From the NCBI GenBank assembly GCA_021166775.1, contig JAJPEQ010000013.1:744001-808000 (forward strand): 64,000 nucleotides of DNA, in the 5' to 3' direction. Shown here one piece after another: positions 48,478 to 57,567 of this stretch. This DNA is from Comamonas sp. GTDB taxonomy: Bacteria > Pseudomonadota > Gammaproteobacteria > Burkholderiales > Burkholderiaceae_C. Under the pieces are notes generated by a model. The model ran no database searches and was not told the DNA's origin. It saw only the letters and a list, made by a program, of their open reading frames with translations. Each line of letters opens with the position of its first letter. Positions within the stretch are counted from its first letter, which is position 1. Both the position numbers and the translations under genes were made by a program.

Positions 48478-49899
48478 TCAGAAGAACAGCCAGGTGATGA
48501 CGACAAACAGCGGCACCAGAATGCCGCACGACCACAGCATGTAGCCAAAGAAGCTCGGCATCTTCACGCCACGGTCTTCGGCGATGGACTTCACCATGAG
48601 ATTGGGCGCATTGCCGATGTAGGTGTTGGCGCCCATGAACACCGAGCCTATGGAGATCGCCGCGAGCGTGGCCGCGTGCGTGCTCATGAGCGTGGCGGCG
48701 TCGCCACCCGCCGTGTTGAAAAAGACGAGGTAGGTCGGCGCGTTGTCCAGCACCGAGGACAGCACCCCCGAAGCCCAGAAGTACATGGCCGGAATCGGCT
48801 GGCCGTCGGCGCCCGTGACGGCCGCGACGATGGGGCCGAACGGCCCGTGGACCCCGGCGCGCAGCATGGCGATCACCGGAATGATGGTGAGGAAGATGCC
48901 GGCAAAGAGCTTGGCCACCTCCTGCATCGGCCCCCAGCTGAACTGGTTGGCCTCGTGCACCGCATGCGGCGTGATGGCCATCGAGATCATCGCCACGGCC
49001 ACCATGCCCGCGTCGCGCACCAGCGAGGGCAGCTCGACCACGGTGCCCGCGATCTCCCACCGGATATCCGACTGCCACACGCCGCTGAGCAGCACCAGGC
49101 CGACGATCACGGCCAGCAGGACGAAGTTGAGCTTGCCGTCGAACCCCAGATCACCACGGGGCGAGTCGGGCGTGGGGTCGGTTCGGGCGATCTCTCCCGC
49201 CTGCCGAAAGTACCAGCTGTCGAGGGCGAAAAACAGCGCCAGCAGCACCGCGACGAGGAACAGCGTCTCGAAGATCACGTGCTGTGCGGTCCAGAAAAAC
49301 GTCACGCCCTTCAAAAAGCCGAGGAACAGCGGCGGATCGCCCAGCGGCGTGAGCGAACCGCCGGCATTGGAGACGATGAAGATGAAGAAGACCACCACGT
49401 GCGCCACATGCCTGCGGTCGTCGTTGGCGCGGATCAGGGGGCGAATCAGCAGCATCGACGCGCCCGTCGTCCCCATGAAGCTCGCAAGCACCGCGCCCAC
49501 GGCGAGAATGCCCGTGTTGAGCACGGGCGTGCCGCGCAGATTGCCGCGGATGTAGATGCCGCCCGCCACCGTGAACAGCGCCGTGAGCAGAATCACGAAC
49601 GGGATGTATTCGGCCACCAGCGCGTGCACCAGCCCCTGCCCCGCGCTCGCCCAGCCAAAGCTCAGCCCGAACGGAACGAAGAACGCCAGCGCCCAGCCGG
49701 CCGTGATCTTGCCGTAGTGGTGGTGCCAGACCATGGGCGCAAGCATGGGCAGCACCGCGATCGAGAGCAGCACCCCCGCGAACGGCACGCCCCACCACGG
49801 CGCCAGCTGGCTGCCATCGACCTCGGCCGCGCCGGCCATCAGGGGCAGCAGCCCCAGCAACGCCAGGGCGAATGCGCGCACCGCCTTCATGGAACCCAT
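48478..49899 (-). CDS. nhaD: Na+/H+ antiporter, NhaD type
   Basis: A 473-residue membrane antiporter with about 12 hydrophobic segments and a cleavable N-terminal signal-like segment. It contains SNAGGSLTPLGDPPLFLGFLKG and SSVLDNAPTYLVFFN, both signatures of the NhaD/ion-transporter superfamily. It exports Na+ or Li+ in exchange for protons. The start at 49899 has AGGAGG immediately upstream. The frame continues open far upstream through pncB, but that translation is not protein-like. Confidence 0.92.
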   Translation of the reverse strand: MGSMKAVRAFALALLGLLPLMAGAAEVDGSQLAPWWGVPFAGVLLSIAVLPMLAPMVWHHHYGKITAGWALAFFVPFGLSFGWASAGQGLVHALVAEYIPFVILLTALFTVAGGIYIRGNLRGTPVLNTGILAVGAVLASFMGTTGASMLLIRPLIRANDDRRHVAHVVVFFIFIVSNAGGSLTPLGDPPLFLGFLKGVTFFWTAQHVIFETLFLVAVLLALFFALDSWYFRQAGEIARTDPTPDSPRGDLGFDGKLNFVLLAVIVGLVLLSGVWQSDIRWEIAGTVVELPSLVRDAGMVAVAMISMAITPHAVHEANQFSWGPMQEVAKLFAGIFLTIIPVIAMLRAGVHGPFGPIVAAVTGADGQPIPAMYFWASGVLSSVLDNAPTYLVFFNTAGGDAATLMSTHAATLAAISIGSVFMGANTYIGNAPNLMVKSIAEDRGVKMPSFFGYMLWSCGILVPLFVVITWLFF

Positions 49900-49937
49900 C
49901 CCTTCCTCCTTTATTTGCTGATGTCTGCGCCAGGCAC

Positions 49938-51137
49938 TCAGACCGGCGCCGCGATATTGAACACCTGGCGCAGGTAGGCGAGGTATTTCTCGTCGTTGCA
50001 CATGTTCTTGCCCGGCGCATCCGACAGCTTGGCCACGGGCTGGCCGTTGCAGCGCGTCATCTTGATGACGATCTGCAGCGGCTCGTAACCCAGGTCGTTC
50101 GTGAGATTGGTGCCGATGCCGAACGCCAGCTGGCAGCGCCCGTGAAAGCGCTCGTACAGCTCGATGATGCGCGGCACCGTCAGGCTGTCGCTGAAGATCA
50201 GCACCTTGGACAGTGGATCGACCCGGTTGTCGCGGTAGTGCTGCAGCATGCGCTCGCCCCAGGAGAAGGGGTCGCCGCTGTCGTGGCGCGCGCCGTCGAA
50301 GAGCTTGCAGAAGTACAGGTCGAAGTCGCGCAGGAAGGCGTTCATGCCGTAGACGTCCGAGAGCGCGATACCCAGGTCGCCGCGGTATTCCTTGGCCCAG
50401 ACCTCGAAGCCATAGACCTGCGTGTCGCGCAGGCGCGGCCCCAGCGCCTGGCAGGCCTGCAGGTATTCGTGCGCCATGGTTCCCAGCGGCGTCAGGCCCA
50501 GCTTCATCGCGTACAGCACGTTGCTGGTGCCGGCGAATTTGCCCGTCACGTTGCGCCGCTTGTCCTCCACGCCCAGTTTGCCCGCGAGCGTGCGCAGCAA
50601 CTCCTCGTGCCAGGCACGCGAAAAGCGCCTGCGCGTGCCGTAGTCCGCGATCTTCAGCTCCTGCAGGCCCGCGCCATGCAGTTGTTCCACCTTGATCGCC
50701 AGCCGCCGTCTGCCTTCGTCGTGGTCGGGCCTGGGATGCTGGTTGCGAAAGTAGACCTCGTTGACGATGGAGAGCACCGGAATCTCGAACAGGATGGTGT
50801 GCAGCCATGGCCCGATGATGGTGATGTCGATCTCGCCATTGGACAGAGGCGTGACGTGGATATATTTCTCGTTGAGCTTGAAGAGACCCAGAAAGTCCAC
50901 GAAATCGCTTTTGATGAAGCGCATCGACCCCAGATAGGCGAGCTCCGCATCCTGCAGCTTGAGGCTGCACAGCGCGCGGATTTCATCCCGGATCTCCTGC
51001 GCATAGGGCGCCAGCGCCACCCCCGGCGTGCGGCACTTGAAGCGGTACTCCACCTGCGCACCCGGGAAGTGATGCAGCACCACCTGCATCATCGTGAATT
51101 TGTACAGGTCGGTGTCGAGCAGGCTCTGGATGATCAT
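49938..51137 (-). CDS. pncB: Nicotinate phosphoribosyltransferase
   Basis: Salvages nicotinate to nicotinate mononucleotide for NAD. The 399-residue protein (E. coli form 400) starts [18 protein letters not shown] and has [17 protein letters not shown], with the autophosphorylated-His region of the family, [22 protein letters not shown] and [18 protein letters not shown] precedes ATG 51137; an ATG four codons upstream lacks this. The thioesterase stop lies 12 bases upstream. Confidence 0.95.
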   Translation of the reverse strand: MIIQSLLDTDLYKFTMMQVVLHHFPGAQVEYRFKCRTPGVALAPYAQEIRDEIRALCSLKLQDAELAYLGSMRFIKSDFVDFLGLFKLNEKYIHVTPLSNGEIDITIIGPWLHTILFEIPVLSIVNEVYFRNQHPRPDHDEGRRRLAIKVEQLHGAGLQELKIADYGTRRRFSRAWHEELLRTLAGKLGVEDKRRNVTGKFAGTSNVLYAMKLGLTPLGTMAHEYLQACQALGPRLRDTQVYGFEVWAKEYRGDLGIALSDVYGMNAFLRDFDLYFCKLFDGARHDSGDPFSWGERMLQHYRDNRVDPLSKVLIFSDSLTVPRIIELYERFHGRCQLAFGIGTNLTNDLGYEPLQIVIKMTRCNGQPVAKLSDAPGKNMCNDEKYLAYLRQVFNIAAPV

Positions 51138-51149
51138 CGGATCTCCCAT

Positions 51150-51632
51150 TCAATCGGGCATGCGCAGGGCTTGCAGGGCCTCACGCAGCTTGTGCGGCAG
51201 CGGCCGGGGCCGACGATCCTGGCGCCCCACATAGACGTGGACGAAATGCCCCGCTGCCGCGGCCTGCGATTGACCCTGCGCGAACAGACCTACCTCGTAG
51301 CGCACGCTGCTCGTGCCCAGATGCGCCACGCGCAGGCCCGCGTCCACCGTCTGCGGAAAGGCAACCGAGGCAAAGTAGTTGCAATGCGTCTCGATGACGA
51401 GACCGATGGTGTCGCCGCCATGAATGTCCAGTACACCCTGCTCGATCAGCCAGGCGTTGACCGCCGTGTCGAACCAGCTGTAGTAGACGACGTTGTTGAC
51501 GTGGCCGTAGACATCGTTGTCCATCCAGCGCGTACCGATGGATCTGAACGCACGGTAGCTGCCGCGCAGCGGTGCGATCGGGCGCGAAGATGCAACTTTC
51601 GCCGCCGCTGGCGTATCAAAAATGGAGGACAT
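51150..51632 (-). CDS. Acyl-CoA thioesterase, YbgC/4-hydroxybenzoyl-CoA type
   Basis: A 160-residue hotdog-fold protein with the family signature RWMDNDVYGHVNNVVYYSWFDTAVN, containing the catalytic Asp. It cleaves acyl-CoA thioesters; the chain specificity is unknown. The start MSSIFDTPAAAK at 51632 follows the family. It probably forms an operon with pncB and is divergent from the phasin, sharing the region 51633-51856 that holds the TGC-N3-GCA sites. Confidence 0.88.
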   Translation of the reverse strand: MSSIFDTPAAAKVASSRPIAPLRGSYRAFRSIGTRWMDNDVYGHVNNVVYYSWFDTAVNAWLIEQGVLDIHGGDTIGLVIETHCNYFASVAFPQTVDAGLRVAHLGTSSVRYEVGLFAQGQSQAAAAGHFVHVYVGRQDRRPRPLPHKLREALQALRMPD

Positions 51633-51701
51633 GAGTCTGACATTTTGCCAGCAGGTGCATCGCCGCTCAGCCTCCTGACGCCATGGCACGAAAAACATGT
51701 G

Positions 51702-51727
51702 GCAACAAAAAATGTTGCATCGCAACA
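51702..51727. promoter_or_regulatory. GCAACA/TGTTGC operator cluster, candidate PhaR site
   Basis: Three alternating half-sites: GCAACA (51702-51707), TGTTGC (51713-51718) and GCAACA (51722-51727). The last two form TTGC-ATC-GCAA. The TGC/GCA symmetry resembles sites described for the PHA regulator PhaR; the match is inferred. Confidence 0.5.
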
Positions 51728-51735
51728 AATAAGCC

Positions 51736-51763
51736 TTGCAATCGGCCAGGACGTCCTTATAAT
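51736..51763 (+). promoter_or_regulatory. Phasin promoter
   Basis: -35 TTGCAA (51736-51741), 16-base spacer, -10 TATAAT (51758-51763), about 90 bases before the phasin start. Confidence 0.65.
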
Positions 51764-51773
51764 TCGGTTCATG

Positions 51774-51786
51774 CTGCACTGCAACA
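51774..51786. promoter_or_regulatory. Second TGC-N3-GCA site at the phasin transcription start
   Basis: CTGC-ACT-GCAACA just downstream of the -10 box, well placed for repression. Confidence 0.45.
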
Positions 51787-51856
51787 TAAGTGTTGATCAG
51801 AGCAGTTCCATGAACCATCGCCAAGGATGGCGATATCTTTGATCAGGAGTTCCATC

Positions 51857-52399
51857 ATGTCCTTGCCGCAAGAACAATTTCTGGCCGCTCAAAAGGCCAA
51901 CCTCGAAACCGTGTTTGGCCTGACCAGCAAAGCCTTTGAAGGCGTTGAAAAGCTCGTCGAACTGAACGTCACCGCCTCGCGCGCCGCGCTGGCGGAAGCC
52001 AATGCCCACGCTCAGGCCGTGCTGTCCGCCAAGGACGCGCAAGAGCTGCTGACGCTGCAAGCCAGCCTGTTCCAGCCCCTGGCTGAAAAGACCCTGGCCT
52101 ACAGCCGTCACCTGTACGACATCGCCACCGGCACCGGCACCGCCTTCGGCAAGGCTTTTGAAACCCAGGCCACCGAAGCCCAGCGCACGTTCGCCAACTT
52201 TGTCGACAGCACCGCCAAGAACGCTCCCGCCGGTACCGAAACCACCGTCGCCGTGTTCAAGAGCGCCGTGTCGGCTGCCAACAACGCGTTTGAATCGGTG
52301 CAGAAGGCGGTCAAGCAGGCCACCGACATGGCTGAAGCCAACTTCAACGCCGTGTCCACCACCGCCAGCAAGGTGGCCGCTGCCGGCCGCAAGCGCTGA
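51857..52399 (+). CDS. phaP: Phasin (polyhydroxyalkanoate granule protein)
   Basis: A 180-residue, Ala-rich, all-helical protein that coats PHA granules. It starts [37 protein letters not shown], the classical phasin_2 N-terminus, and ends in a basic KVAAAGRKR tail. AGGAG precedes ATG 51857. The strong promoter with flanking palindromes suggests high, PHA-dependent expression. Relative to its neighbours it is poor in rare codons (AAG/GCC/GCT dominate), as expected of an abundant protein. Confidence 0.94.
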   Translation: MSLPQEQFLAAQKANLETVFGLTSKAFEGVEKLVELNVTASRAALAEANAHAQAVLSAKDAQELLTLQASLFQPLAEKTLAYSRHLYDIATGTGTAFGKAFETQATEAQRTFANFVDSTAKNAPAGTETTVAVFKSAVSAANNAFESVQKAVKQATDMAEANFNAVSTTASKVAAAGRKR

Positions 52400-52432
52400 T
52401 CGTAGAAATACAACAGGGGCATTGATCAATAC

Positions 52433-52479
52433 AAGGGTTTTCCCTTATCATTGCCTCACTTGACTTGGTTGCCAAGTCA
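52433..52479. other. Two small palindromes downstream of the phasin
   Basis: AAGGG-TTTT-CCCTT (52433-52446) and TGACTTGG-TTG-CCAAGTCA (52461-52479). Neither has a T run. The first resembles GGGTT(A/T)TTCC stretches at 10257 and 63967. Confidence 0.4.
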
Positions 52480-52534
52480 TTGTGTCGGTTGTCTCCTTGG
52501 ATCCTCACGAAATGTCAATTTCTGGATCCCTTCA

Positions 52535-52562
52535 AGCCCGGTCTCGTACCGGGCTTTTTTTT
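52535..52562 (+). terminator. Terminator of the phasin transcript
   Basis: AGCCCGGT and ACCGGGCT around a 5-base loop, followed by T8. Confidence 0.92.
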
Positions 52563-52640
52563 GCCCGCCTCCAACCCGATCGATATGAGCCTGTTCTTGA
52601 ACAGGCTCCAAGACAGGGGCCGGACACGCTCAAGCCATAA

Positions 52641-52656
52641 TTGACGTTTACGTCAA
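52641..52656. promoter_or_regulatory. TTGACG-N4-CGTCAA palindrome before the SDR gene
   Basis: A perfect 6-bp inverted repeat around TTTA, 15 bases before the start codon. The sequence recalls LiuR-type (MerR family) sites found before branched-chain and fatty acid catabolism genes in proteobacteria; assignment inferred. Confidence 0.5.
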
Positions 52657-52671
52657 ACTCTAGAGGACACC

Positions 52672-53430
52672 ATGGATATCAAAGGCAAGATTTTCATCGT
52701 TACCGGCGGTGCGTCCGGCCTGGGCGAAGGCACGGCACGCATGCTCTCCTCGCTGGGCGCGACCGTCGTGATCGCGGACATGCAAGCGGACAAGGGCGAG
52801 GCGGTGGCACGTGAAATCAACGGTCATTTCCTGCGCTGCGACGTGAGCAACGAAGCCGATGGCCAGGCCGTGGTCGCCAAGGCGGTTTCGCTGGGCAAGC
52901 TCATGGGGCTGGTGAACTGCGCGGGAATCGCTCCCGCGGAAAAGACCGTGGGCAAAAACGGCGCGCATCAGCTCTCGACCTTCACCAAAACGATCACGGT
53001 GAACCTCATCGGCACATTCAACATGATCCGCCTGGCGGCCGAGGCAATGAGCAAGAATGAACCCGAAGCCACGGGCGAGCGCGGTGCGATCGTCTCCACC
53101 GCCAGCGTCGCGGCTTACGACGGACAGATCGGTCAGGCGGCGTATTCCGCTTCCAAGGGCGGCGTGGTGGGCATGACGCTGCCGATCGCGCGCGACCTGG
53201 CCCGCAGCGGCATCCGCAACATGACGATTGCTCCGGGCATCTTCGGCACCCCCATGCTCTTCGGCATGCCGCAGGAGGTACAGGATGCGCTGGCCGCGGG
53301 CGTGCCCTTCCCCAGCCGCCTTGGCACGCCGCAGGACTACGCCAAGCTGGTGCGCCACATCTTCGAAAACGACATGCTCAATGGCGAGGTGATACGCCTC
53401 GACGGCGCGATCCGCCTGGCGCCGAAATGA
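52672..53430 (+). CDS. Short-chain dehydrogenase, type II 3-hydroxyacyl-CoA dehydrogenase-like
   Basis: A 252-residue SDR with NAD motif [10 protein letters not shown], Asp-containing VVIADMQ (NAD preference), NCAGI, catalytic Ser in [13 protein letters not shown] and YSASKGG. The C-terminal region ([17 protein letters not shown]) resembles the HSD10/FadB2x group, which oxidises short branched 3-hydroxyacyl-CoA esters. The palindrome before the gene agrees with control by acyl-CoA or amino-acid catabolism. AGAGGA precedes the start. Confidence 0.9.
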   Translation: MDIKGKIFIVTGGASGLGEGTARMLSSLGATVVIADMQADKGEAVAREINGHFLRCDVSNEADGQAVVAKAVSLGKLMGLVNCAGIAPAEKTVGKNGAHQLSTFTKTITVNLIGTFNMIRLAAEAMSKNEPEATGERGAIVSTASVAAYDGQIGQAAYSASKGGVVGMTLPIARDLARSGIRNMTIAPGIFGTPMLFGMPQEVQDALAAGVPFPSRLGTPQDYAKLVRHIFENDMLNGEVIRLDGAIRLAPK

Positions 53431-53431
53431 A

Positions 53432-53457
53432 ACATGGCCCCTCGGGGCCATGTCTTT
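53432..53457. terminator. Bidirectional terminator between SDR gene and pbpG
   Basis: ACATGGCCCC pairs with GGGGCCATGT, followed by CTTTT, between the convergent genes. Confidence 0.75.
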
Positions 53458-53476
53458 TCCAAGCGTTGCGTGCGCT

Positions 53477-54559
53477 TCAGCCGTTTGCGGCGAACGTGCT
53501 CGCCGCCGTGCGGTCGCCCGAGTGCGGCAGCTTCTGCACCCAGGAGCGCACACGCTCGGCATCGGCCAGACGGCTGAATTTGCCCGCCGAGTCGAGGAAC
53601 ACCATGATGAGTTTGCGCCCAGCGATTTCCGCCTGCATCACGAGGCAGCGCCCGGCCTCGGAGATGTAACCGGTCTTTTGCAGGCCGATGTCCCACGACG
53701 GGTTCTTCACGAGGCGGTTGGTGTTGTTGTACTGCAGCGTGCGCTTGCCCACTTCCACCTCGTAACCGCGCGAAGTGGTGAGCTCACGCAGCAGCGGGTC
53801 GTGGTAGGCGACGCCAACGAGACGCGCCAGGTCACGCGCACTGGAGCGGTTGTTGCTGGACAGGCCCGTGGGCTCGACGTAGTGCGTGTCGTGCATGCCG
53901 AGCAACTGCGCCTTGGCATTCATGTGCTCAACGAAGGCCTGCAGCCCACCCGGATAGGTGCGGCCCAGGGCGTGCGCGGCGCGGTTTTCGCTGGACATCA
54001 GCGCCAGATGCAACAGCTCGCCGCGCGTGAGCGTGGCACCGACGGACAGACGCGAGCGGCTGTGCTTTTCGGTATCGACATCATCTTGCGTGATGGTGAT
54101 GGGCGTATCCATGGGCAGGTGCGCCTCGGAGACCAGCAGCCCGGTCATCAGCTTGGTGAGCGAGGCGATGGGCAGCACCGCGTCGTCGTTCTTGCTGAGC
54201 AGCACCTCGTGCGTATCCTGATCAACCACCAGTGCCGCGCTGGAGGCCAGATCCAGCGGATCCGACGAGGCGTGCAAGCCCATCTTCTGGCCCACGGACA
54301 TCACCGCGGGCACGGCGGCCATCTGCGCCGCCGTCCTGCTGCGGCGCGCCGCCTTGGCCGGGGCACTCTTGCGCTTGGCAACCGTCTTGTGCACAGACTT
54401 GGTGGGGGCGGGTTTGGCCTGGCTGCTCGCGACCGCCTTTTTGGGGTGATGTGCCTTCTTGCCTGCAGCCTGCGCGCCCGGCGCCACCATTGCAAGCGCG
54501 ACGAGCAAAACCGCTATCCATTGCAGATAACGCGAACCGGAACGCAGGCAGGTGCGCAT
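53477..54559 (-). CDS. pbpG: D-alanyl-D-alanine endopeptidase (PBP7 type)
   Basis: Cuts peptidoglycan cross-links in the periplasm. The 360-residue protein has a signal peptide ending VAPGAQA, then a basic, Ala/Lys-rich linker (about residues 33-80). The penicillin-binding domain has SxxK in SLTKLMT, SxN in SSEN and KTG in QKTGYISEAG. The linker is longer than in E. coli PBP7 and may bind the wall. The start at 54559 gives a proper signal peptide. Confidence 0.92.
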   Translation of the reverse strand: MRTCLRSGSRYLQWIAVLLVALAMVAPGAQAAGKKAHHPKKAVASSQAKPAPTKSVHKTVAKRKSAPAKAARRSRTAAQMAAVPAVMSVGQKMGLHASSDPLDLASSAALVVDQDTHEVLLSKNDDAVLPIASLTKLMTGLLVSEAHLPMDTPITITQDDVDTEKHSRSRLSVGATLTRGELLHLALMSSENRAAHALGRTYPGGLQAFVEHMNAKAQLLGMHDTHYVEPTGLSSNNRSSARDLARLVGVAYHDPLLRELTTSRGYEVEVGKRTLQYNNTNRLVKNPSWDIGLQKTGYISEAGRCLVMQAEIAGRKLIMVFLDSAGKFSRLADAERVRSWVQKLPHSGDRTAASTFAANG

Positions 54560-54607
54560 GAAAGAACTCCCAAAACCGACCAAAACTGTATGCAAGTGTA
54601 CAGACAC

Positions 54608-54642
54608 AAAAAAAGCCGCGCAAGAACAATATCTTGCGCGGC
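54608..54642 (-). terminator. leuA terminator
   Basis: On the minus strand GCCGCGCAAGA pairs with TCTTGCGCGGC around a 6-base loop, followed by a run of seven T residues. Confidence 0.93.
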
Positions 54643-54669
54643 ACACCTAAAAAGCGTTTGAACTGAAGT

Positions 54670-56208
54670 TCATCCTTGTGCGGCCACCCTGTCGCCTCCA
54701 TGGTACAGGCGGTTGAGCGCGCTCAGATAGGCCTTGGCCGAGGCGACGATGATGTCCGGATCGGCACCCGAACCATTGACCACGTGCCCGCCGCTTTGCA
54801 GGCGCACCGTCACTTCGCCTTGGGCGTCGGTCGAGCCGTTGATGGCGTTGACCGAGTACAGCGTCATCTCCGCGCCACTCTTGACGTGCGCCTCGATCGC
54901 ACGCAGCGAGGCGTCCACCGGCCCGTTGCCCTCCGCGCTGCTGCGCACCTCCCTGCCGCCCGCGGTGAAGACGATGTCCGCCTTCGGGCGCTCGCCGGTT
55001 TCGCTGTGTTGCGACAGAGAGACAAAGCGGTACTGCTCATGTTCCGCCGGCCGCACGCTGGTGTTCACGAGGGCCAGGATGTCTTCATCGAAAATCTCGC
55101 TCTTGCGGTCGGCCAGTTCTTTGAAGCGCGAGAAGGCGGCCAGAGTCTCGGCCTCGGATTCGAGCTCCACGCCCAGCTCCTGCAACCGCTGCTTGAAGGC
55201 GTTGCGCCCCGAGAGCTTGCCGAGCACGATCTTGTTGGCGCTCCAGCCCACGTCCTCGGCACGCATGATCTCGTAGGTGTCGCGCGCCTTGAGCACGCCA
55301 TCCTGATGGATGCCGCTGGCGTGCGCGAAAGCGTTGGCGCCCACCACGGCCTTGTTCGGCTGAACGACGAAACCCGTGGTGGAACTCACGAGCTTGCTGG
55401 CGGCAAGAATCTGCGTCGTATCGATGCCCACCTGCAGGCCAAAGTAATCCTTGCGGGTTTTCACGGCCATCACCACTTCTTCGAGTGAGCAGTTGCCCGC
55501 GCGCTCGCCCAGGCCGTTGATGGTGCACTCGACCTGGCGCGCGCCGCCGATCTTCACGCCCGCCAGGCTGTTGGCCACGGCCATGCCCAGATCGTTGTGG
55601 CAGTGCACGCTCCAGATCGCCTTGTCGCTGTTGGGCACCTTCTCGCGCAGTGTCTTGAGGAAGTTGCCATAGAGCTCGGGAATGCCGTAACCCACGGTGT
55701 CGGGGATGTTGATCGTCGTCGCGCCCTCGTTGATCACCGACTCGCAGATGCGCGCCAGGAAATCGATGTCGCTGCGATAGCCGTCCTCGGCGCTGAATTC
55801 GATGTCGTCCCGCAGATTGCGCGCGAAGCGGGTGGACAGGCGCGCCTGCTCAAACACCTCGTCGGGTGTCATGCGCAGCTTTTTTTCCATGTGCAGCGGG
55901 CTCGTGGCGATGAAGAGGTGGATGCGCGCATTGCTGCTGTCCTTGAGCGCCTCGGCCGCGCGCGCGATGTCGCGGTCGTTGGCGCGCGCCAGCGAGCAGA
56001 CCGTCGAGTCCTTCACCGTGCGGGCGATCGCCTGGATGCACTCGAAGTCACCATTGCTGCTGGCGGCAAACCCCGCTTCGATCACGTCCACCCTCAGGCG
56101 TTCGAGCTGGCGCGCGATGCGCAGCTTCTCGTCGCGCGTCATGGAAGCGCCAGGAGACTGCTCGCCGTCGCGCAAAGTGGTATCGAAGATGATGAGTTTG
56201 TCGGTCAT
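54670..56208 (-). CDS. leuA: 2-isopropylmalate synthase
   Basis: The first committed step of leucine synthesis. The 512-residue protein starts [23 protein letters not shown] with the metal-binding Asp. The metal histidines are in [14 protein letters not shown], followed by the C-terminal LeuA allosteric domain that binds leucine. The start at 56208 is supported by the family N-terminus. The 226 bases before it hold a Leu-rich leader peptide and a terminator-like hairpin, so leucine attenuation is likely in addition to feedback inhibition. Confidence 0.96.
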   Translation of the reverse strand: MTDKLIIFDTTLRDGEQSPGASMTRDEKLRIARQLERLRVDVIEAGFAASSNGDFECIQAIARTVKDSTVCSLARANDRDIARAAEALKDSSNARIHLFIATSPLHMEKKLRMTPDEVFEQARLSTRFARNLRDDIEFSAEDGYRSDIDFLARICESVINEGATTINIPDTVGYGIPELYGNFLKTLREKVPNSDKAIWSVHCHNDLGMAVANSLAGVKIGGARQVECTINGLGERAGNCSLEEVVMAVKTRKDYFGLQVGIDTTQILAASKLVSSTTGFVVQPNKAVVGANAFAHASGIHQDGVLKARDTYEIMRAEDVGWSANKIVLGKLSGRNAFKQRLQELGVELESEAETLAAFSRFKELADRKSEIFDEDILALVNTSVRPAEHEQYRFVSLSQHSETGERPKADIVFTAGGREVRSSAEGNGPVDASLRAIEAHVKSGAEMTLYSVNAINGSTDAQGEVTVRLQSGGHVVNGSGADPDIIVASAKAYLSALNRLYHGGDRVAAQG

Positions 56209-56247
56209 GGGTTGTGCCCCTGTGAGTGAGACCACCAGCAACGTGAA

Positions 56248-56282
56248 TGAAAACGGCCCGCTGCTGGAGCATGCGGGCCGTT
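56248..56282 (-). terminator. Candidate attenuator hairpin upstream of leuA
   Basis: AACGGCCCGC (56282-56273) pairs perfectly with GCGGGCCGTT (56261-56252) on the minus strand around an 11-base loop, followed by TTC. The leader stop region contains CGGGC, which could pair with GCCCG of the 5' arm as an antiterminator. The T run is short. Confidence 0.6.
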
Positions 56283-56313
56283 GGGTATTCGACTGAAAAA
56301 TGAACGAATGCGC

Positions 56314-56409
56314 CTAGCCCGTCACCGATAGCAGGTGCGCCAGTAGCACAAGCAGAGCCGCCGCGGCGAGCGCGGGAGTCTGAGGGTGCAGGATGGCGTG
56401 CGAATTCAT
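56314..56409 (-). CDS. Leucine-rich leader peptide of leuA
   Basis: A 31-codon frame, ATG to TAG, between dsbB and leuA. Eight of 31 residues are Leu, and residues 19-27 read LLVLLAHLL. Three Leu codons are ones rarely used in this GC-rich DNA (CTT once, CTA twice), typical of attenuation leaders. No ribosome-binding site is seen; an extended -10 (TG-C-TACAGT, 56425-56417) lies so close that the transcript may be leaderless. It could instead be a tiny membrane protein, as the stretch is hydrophobic. Confidence 0.6.
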   Translation of the reverse strand: MNSHAILHPQTPALAAAALLVLLAHLLSVTG

Positions 56410-56434
56410 GAGAATTACTGTAGCACAGATTCGA

Positions 56435-56947
56435 TCACGCCCGCCGCCCGGCCGCGGCGCGCACCAGCACGGCGATCAGCACAAGGGCAAAGAGCGTGAA
56501 CCAGATGAACGACCAGTTGGCGATCGAGCCGCCAAGGAAGCGCCAGTCCACCACGGTGCAATCGCCCGAGCCGCGAAAGATCATGGGAATGGCGCGGCTC
56601 AATGCATAGTTTTCGATGATGCCGTAGAAGTCGCGCCCGCAGGTGGCCACCTCGGGCGGATACCACTGCAGCCAGCTCTGGCGCGCCGCGACGAAGGCCC
56701 CAAAACCTGCCGCCGCGAGCGCCAGCAGGCTCCAGAGCACGCGCCAGGCCAGGCCCGCGCGGCCGCTGGCCAGGCCCGTGAAGACGGCCACGCCTATGAG
56801 GGCATAGCGCTGCACGATGCACATCGGGCAGGGTTCCAGCCCCTGGCCGTACTGCAGATACAGGCCGAACGCCAACATGGCGACGCAGGCCGCGCTGATG
56901 AGCGCCAGCACGCGGCGCGGAGATTGATCGATCCAGGAAAACAGCAC
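56435..56947 (-). CDS. dsbB: Disulfide bond formation protein B
   Basis: Re-oxidises DsbA and passes electrons to quinone. The 170-residue inner-membrane protein has four hydrophobic helices. The first redox pair is Cys40/Cys43 in EPCPMCIVQR and the second is Cys103/Cys130, almost the E. coli numbering. It precedes the leuA leader on the same strand by 25 bases. Confidence 0.94.
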   Translation of the reverse strand: MLFSWIDQSPRRVLALISAACVAMLAFGLYLQYGQGLEPCPMCIVQRYALIGVAVFTGLASGRAGLAWRVLWSLLALAAAGFGAFVAARQSWLQWYPPEVATCGRDFYGIIENYALSRAIPMIFRGSGDCTVVDWRFLGGSIANWSFIWFTLFALVLIAVLVRAAAGRRA

Positions 56948-57085
56948 GTTGTTCTTTCTCTTGTAAAAAGCAGGCGGATTTTCACGCCATTGGCGAGCGC
57001 TCTGGTTATCCTCGGGCCGTGGCGTCGGGTGGCCTGGCCTGTACAGAGCCCGCCGGCGCCCGAGAGTTCAACCGGGAGCCTCGCC

Positions 57086-57529
57086 ATGTACCAACGCATC
57101 CTGATCGCCACCGACGGTTCGCCCCTTTCGGAAAAGGCCGTGGCCAGCGGCCTGAAGCTGGCCGCGCTGGCACGCGCCAGGGTCATCGCGCTCAAGGTGA
57201 TCCCGCGCTATCCGCGCAAGTTCTTTGACGGCGGCCTGCCGCTCGATGTGCTGGAGATCAAGCGCATCGAGGACGATTGGTCGGCGCAGGCGCAGGCCTT
57301 GATGAAAGCGGTCAAGAACGACGGGGAGCAGGCGGGCGTGCTCGTCAAGACCTTGGTCGTGAAGTCCGACCTCGTGGCCGAGGCCATCATCGCCGCCGCC
57401 AAAAAACACGACTGCGACCTGATCGTGATGGCCTCGCACGGGCGCAAGGGCGTCAAGCGCGTACTGCTGGGCAGCGAGACGCTGAACGTGCTCACGCACT
57501 CGGAAATTCCGGTGTTGGTGTTGAGATAA
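57086..57529 (+). CDS. Universal stress protein, UspA family
   Basis: A 147-residue single-domain protein starting MYQRILIATDGSPLSEKAV. The ATP-binding loop is SHGRKGVKRVLLGSETLNVL, matching G-2x-G-9x-G(S/T), so it likely binds ATP. The start at 57086 is preceded by GGGAGCC. It is convergent with matB. Confidence 0.93.
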   Translation: MYQRILIATDGSPLSEKAVASGLKLAALARARVIALKVIPRYPRKFFDGGLPLDVLEIKRIEDDWSAQAQALMKAVKNDGEQAGVLVKTLVVKSDLVAEAIIAAAKKHDCDLIVMASHGRKGVKRVLLGSETLNVLTHSEIPVLVLR

Positions 57530-57550
57530 AAATCGGGCGAAAACGCCCGT
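57526..57550 (-). terminator. matB terminator
   Basis: CGGGCG-TTTT-CGCCCG on the minus strand, followed by ATTTTT. Confidence 0.75.
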
Positions 57551-57567
57551 CCATCAAGCGTGCGCAG

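Noticed and set aside
48478-50970. An 830-residue NhaD with a long N-terminal extension
   Set aside because: The extra 357 codons are antisense-frame shadow of pncB; a perfect AGGAGG and signal-like start occur at 49899.
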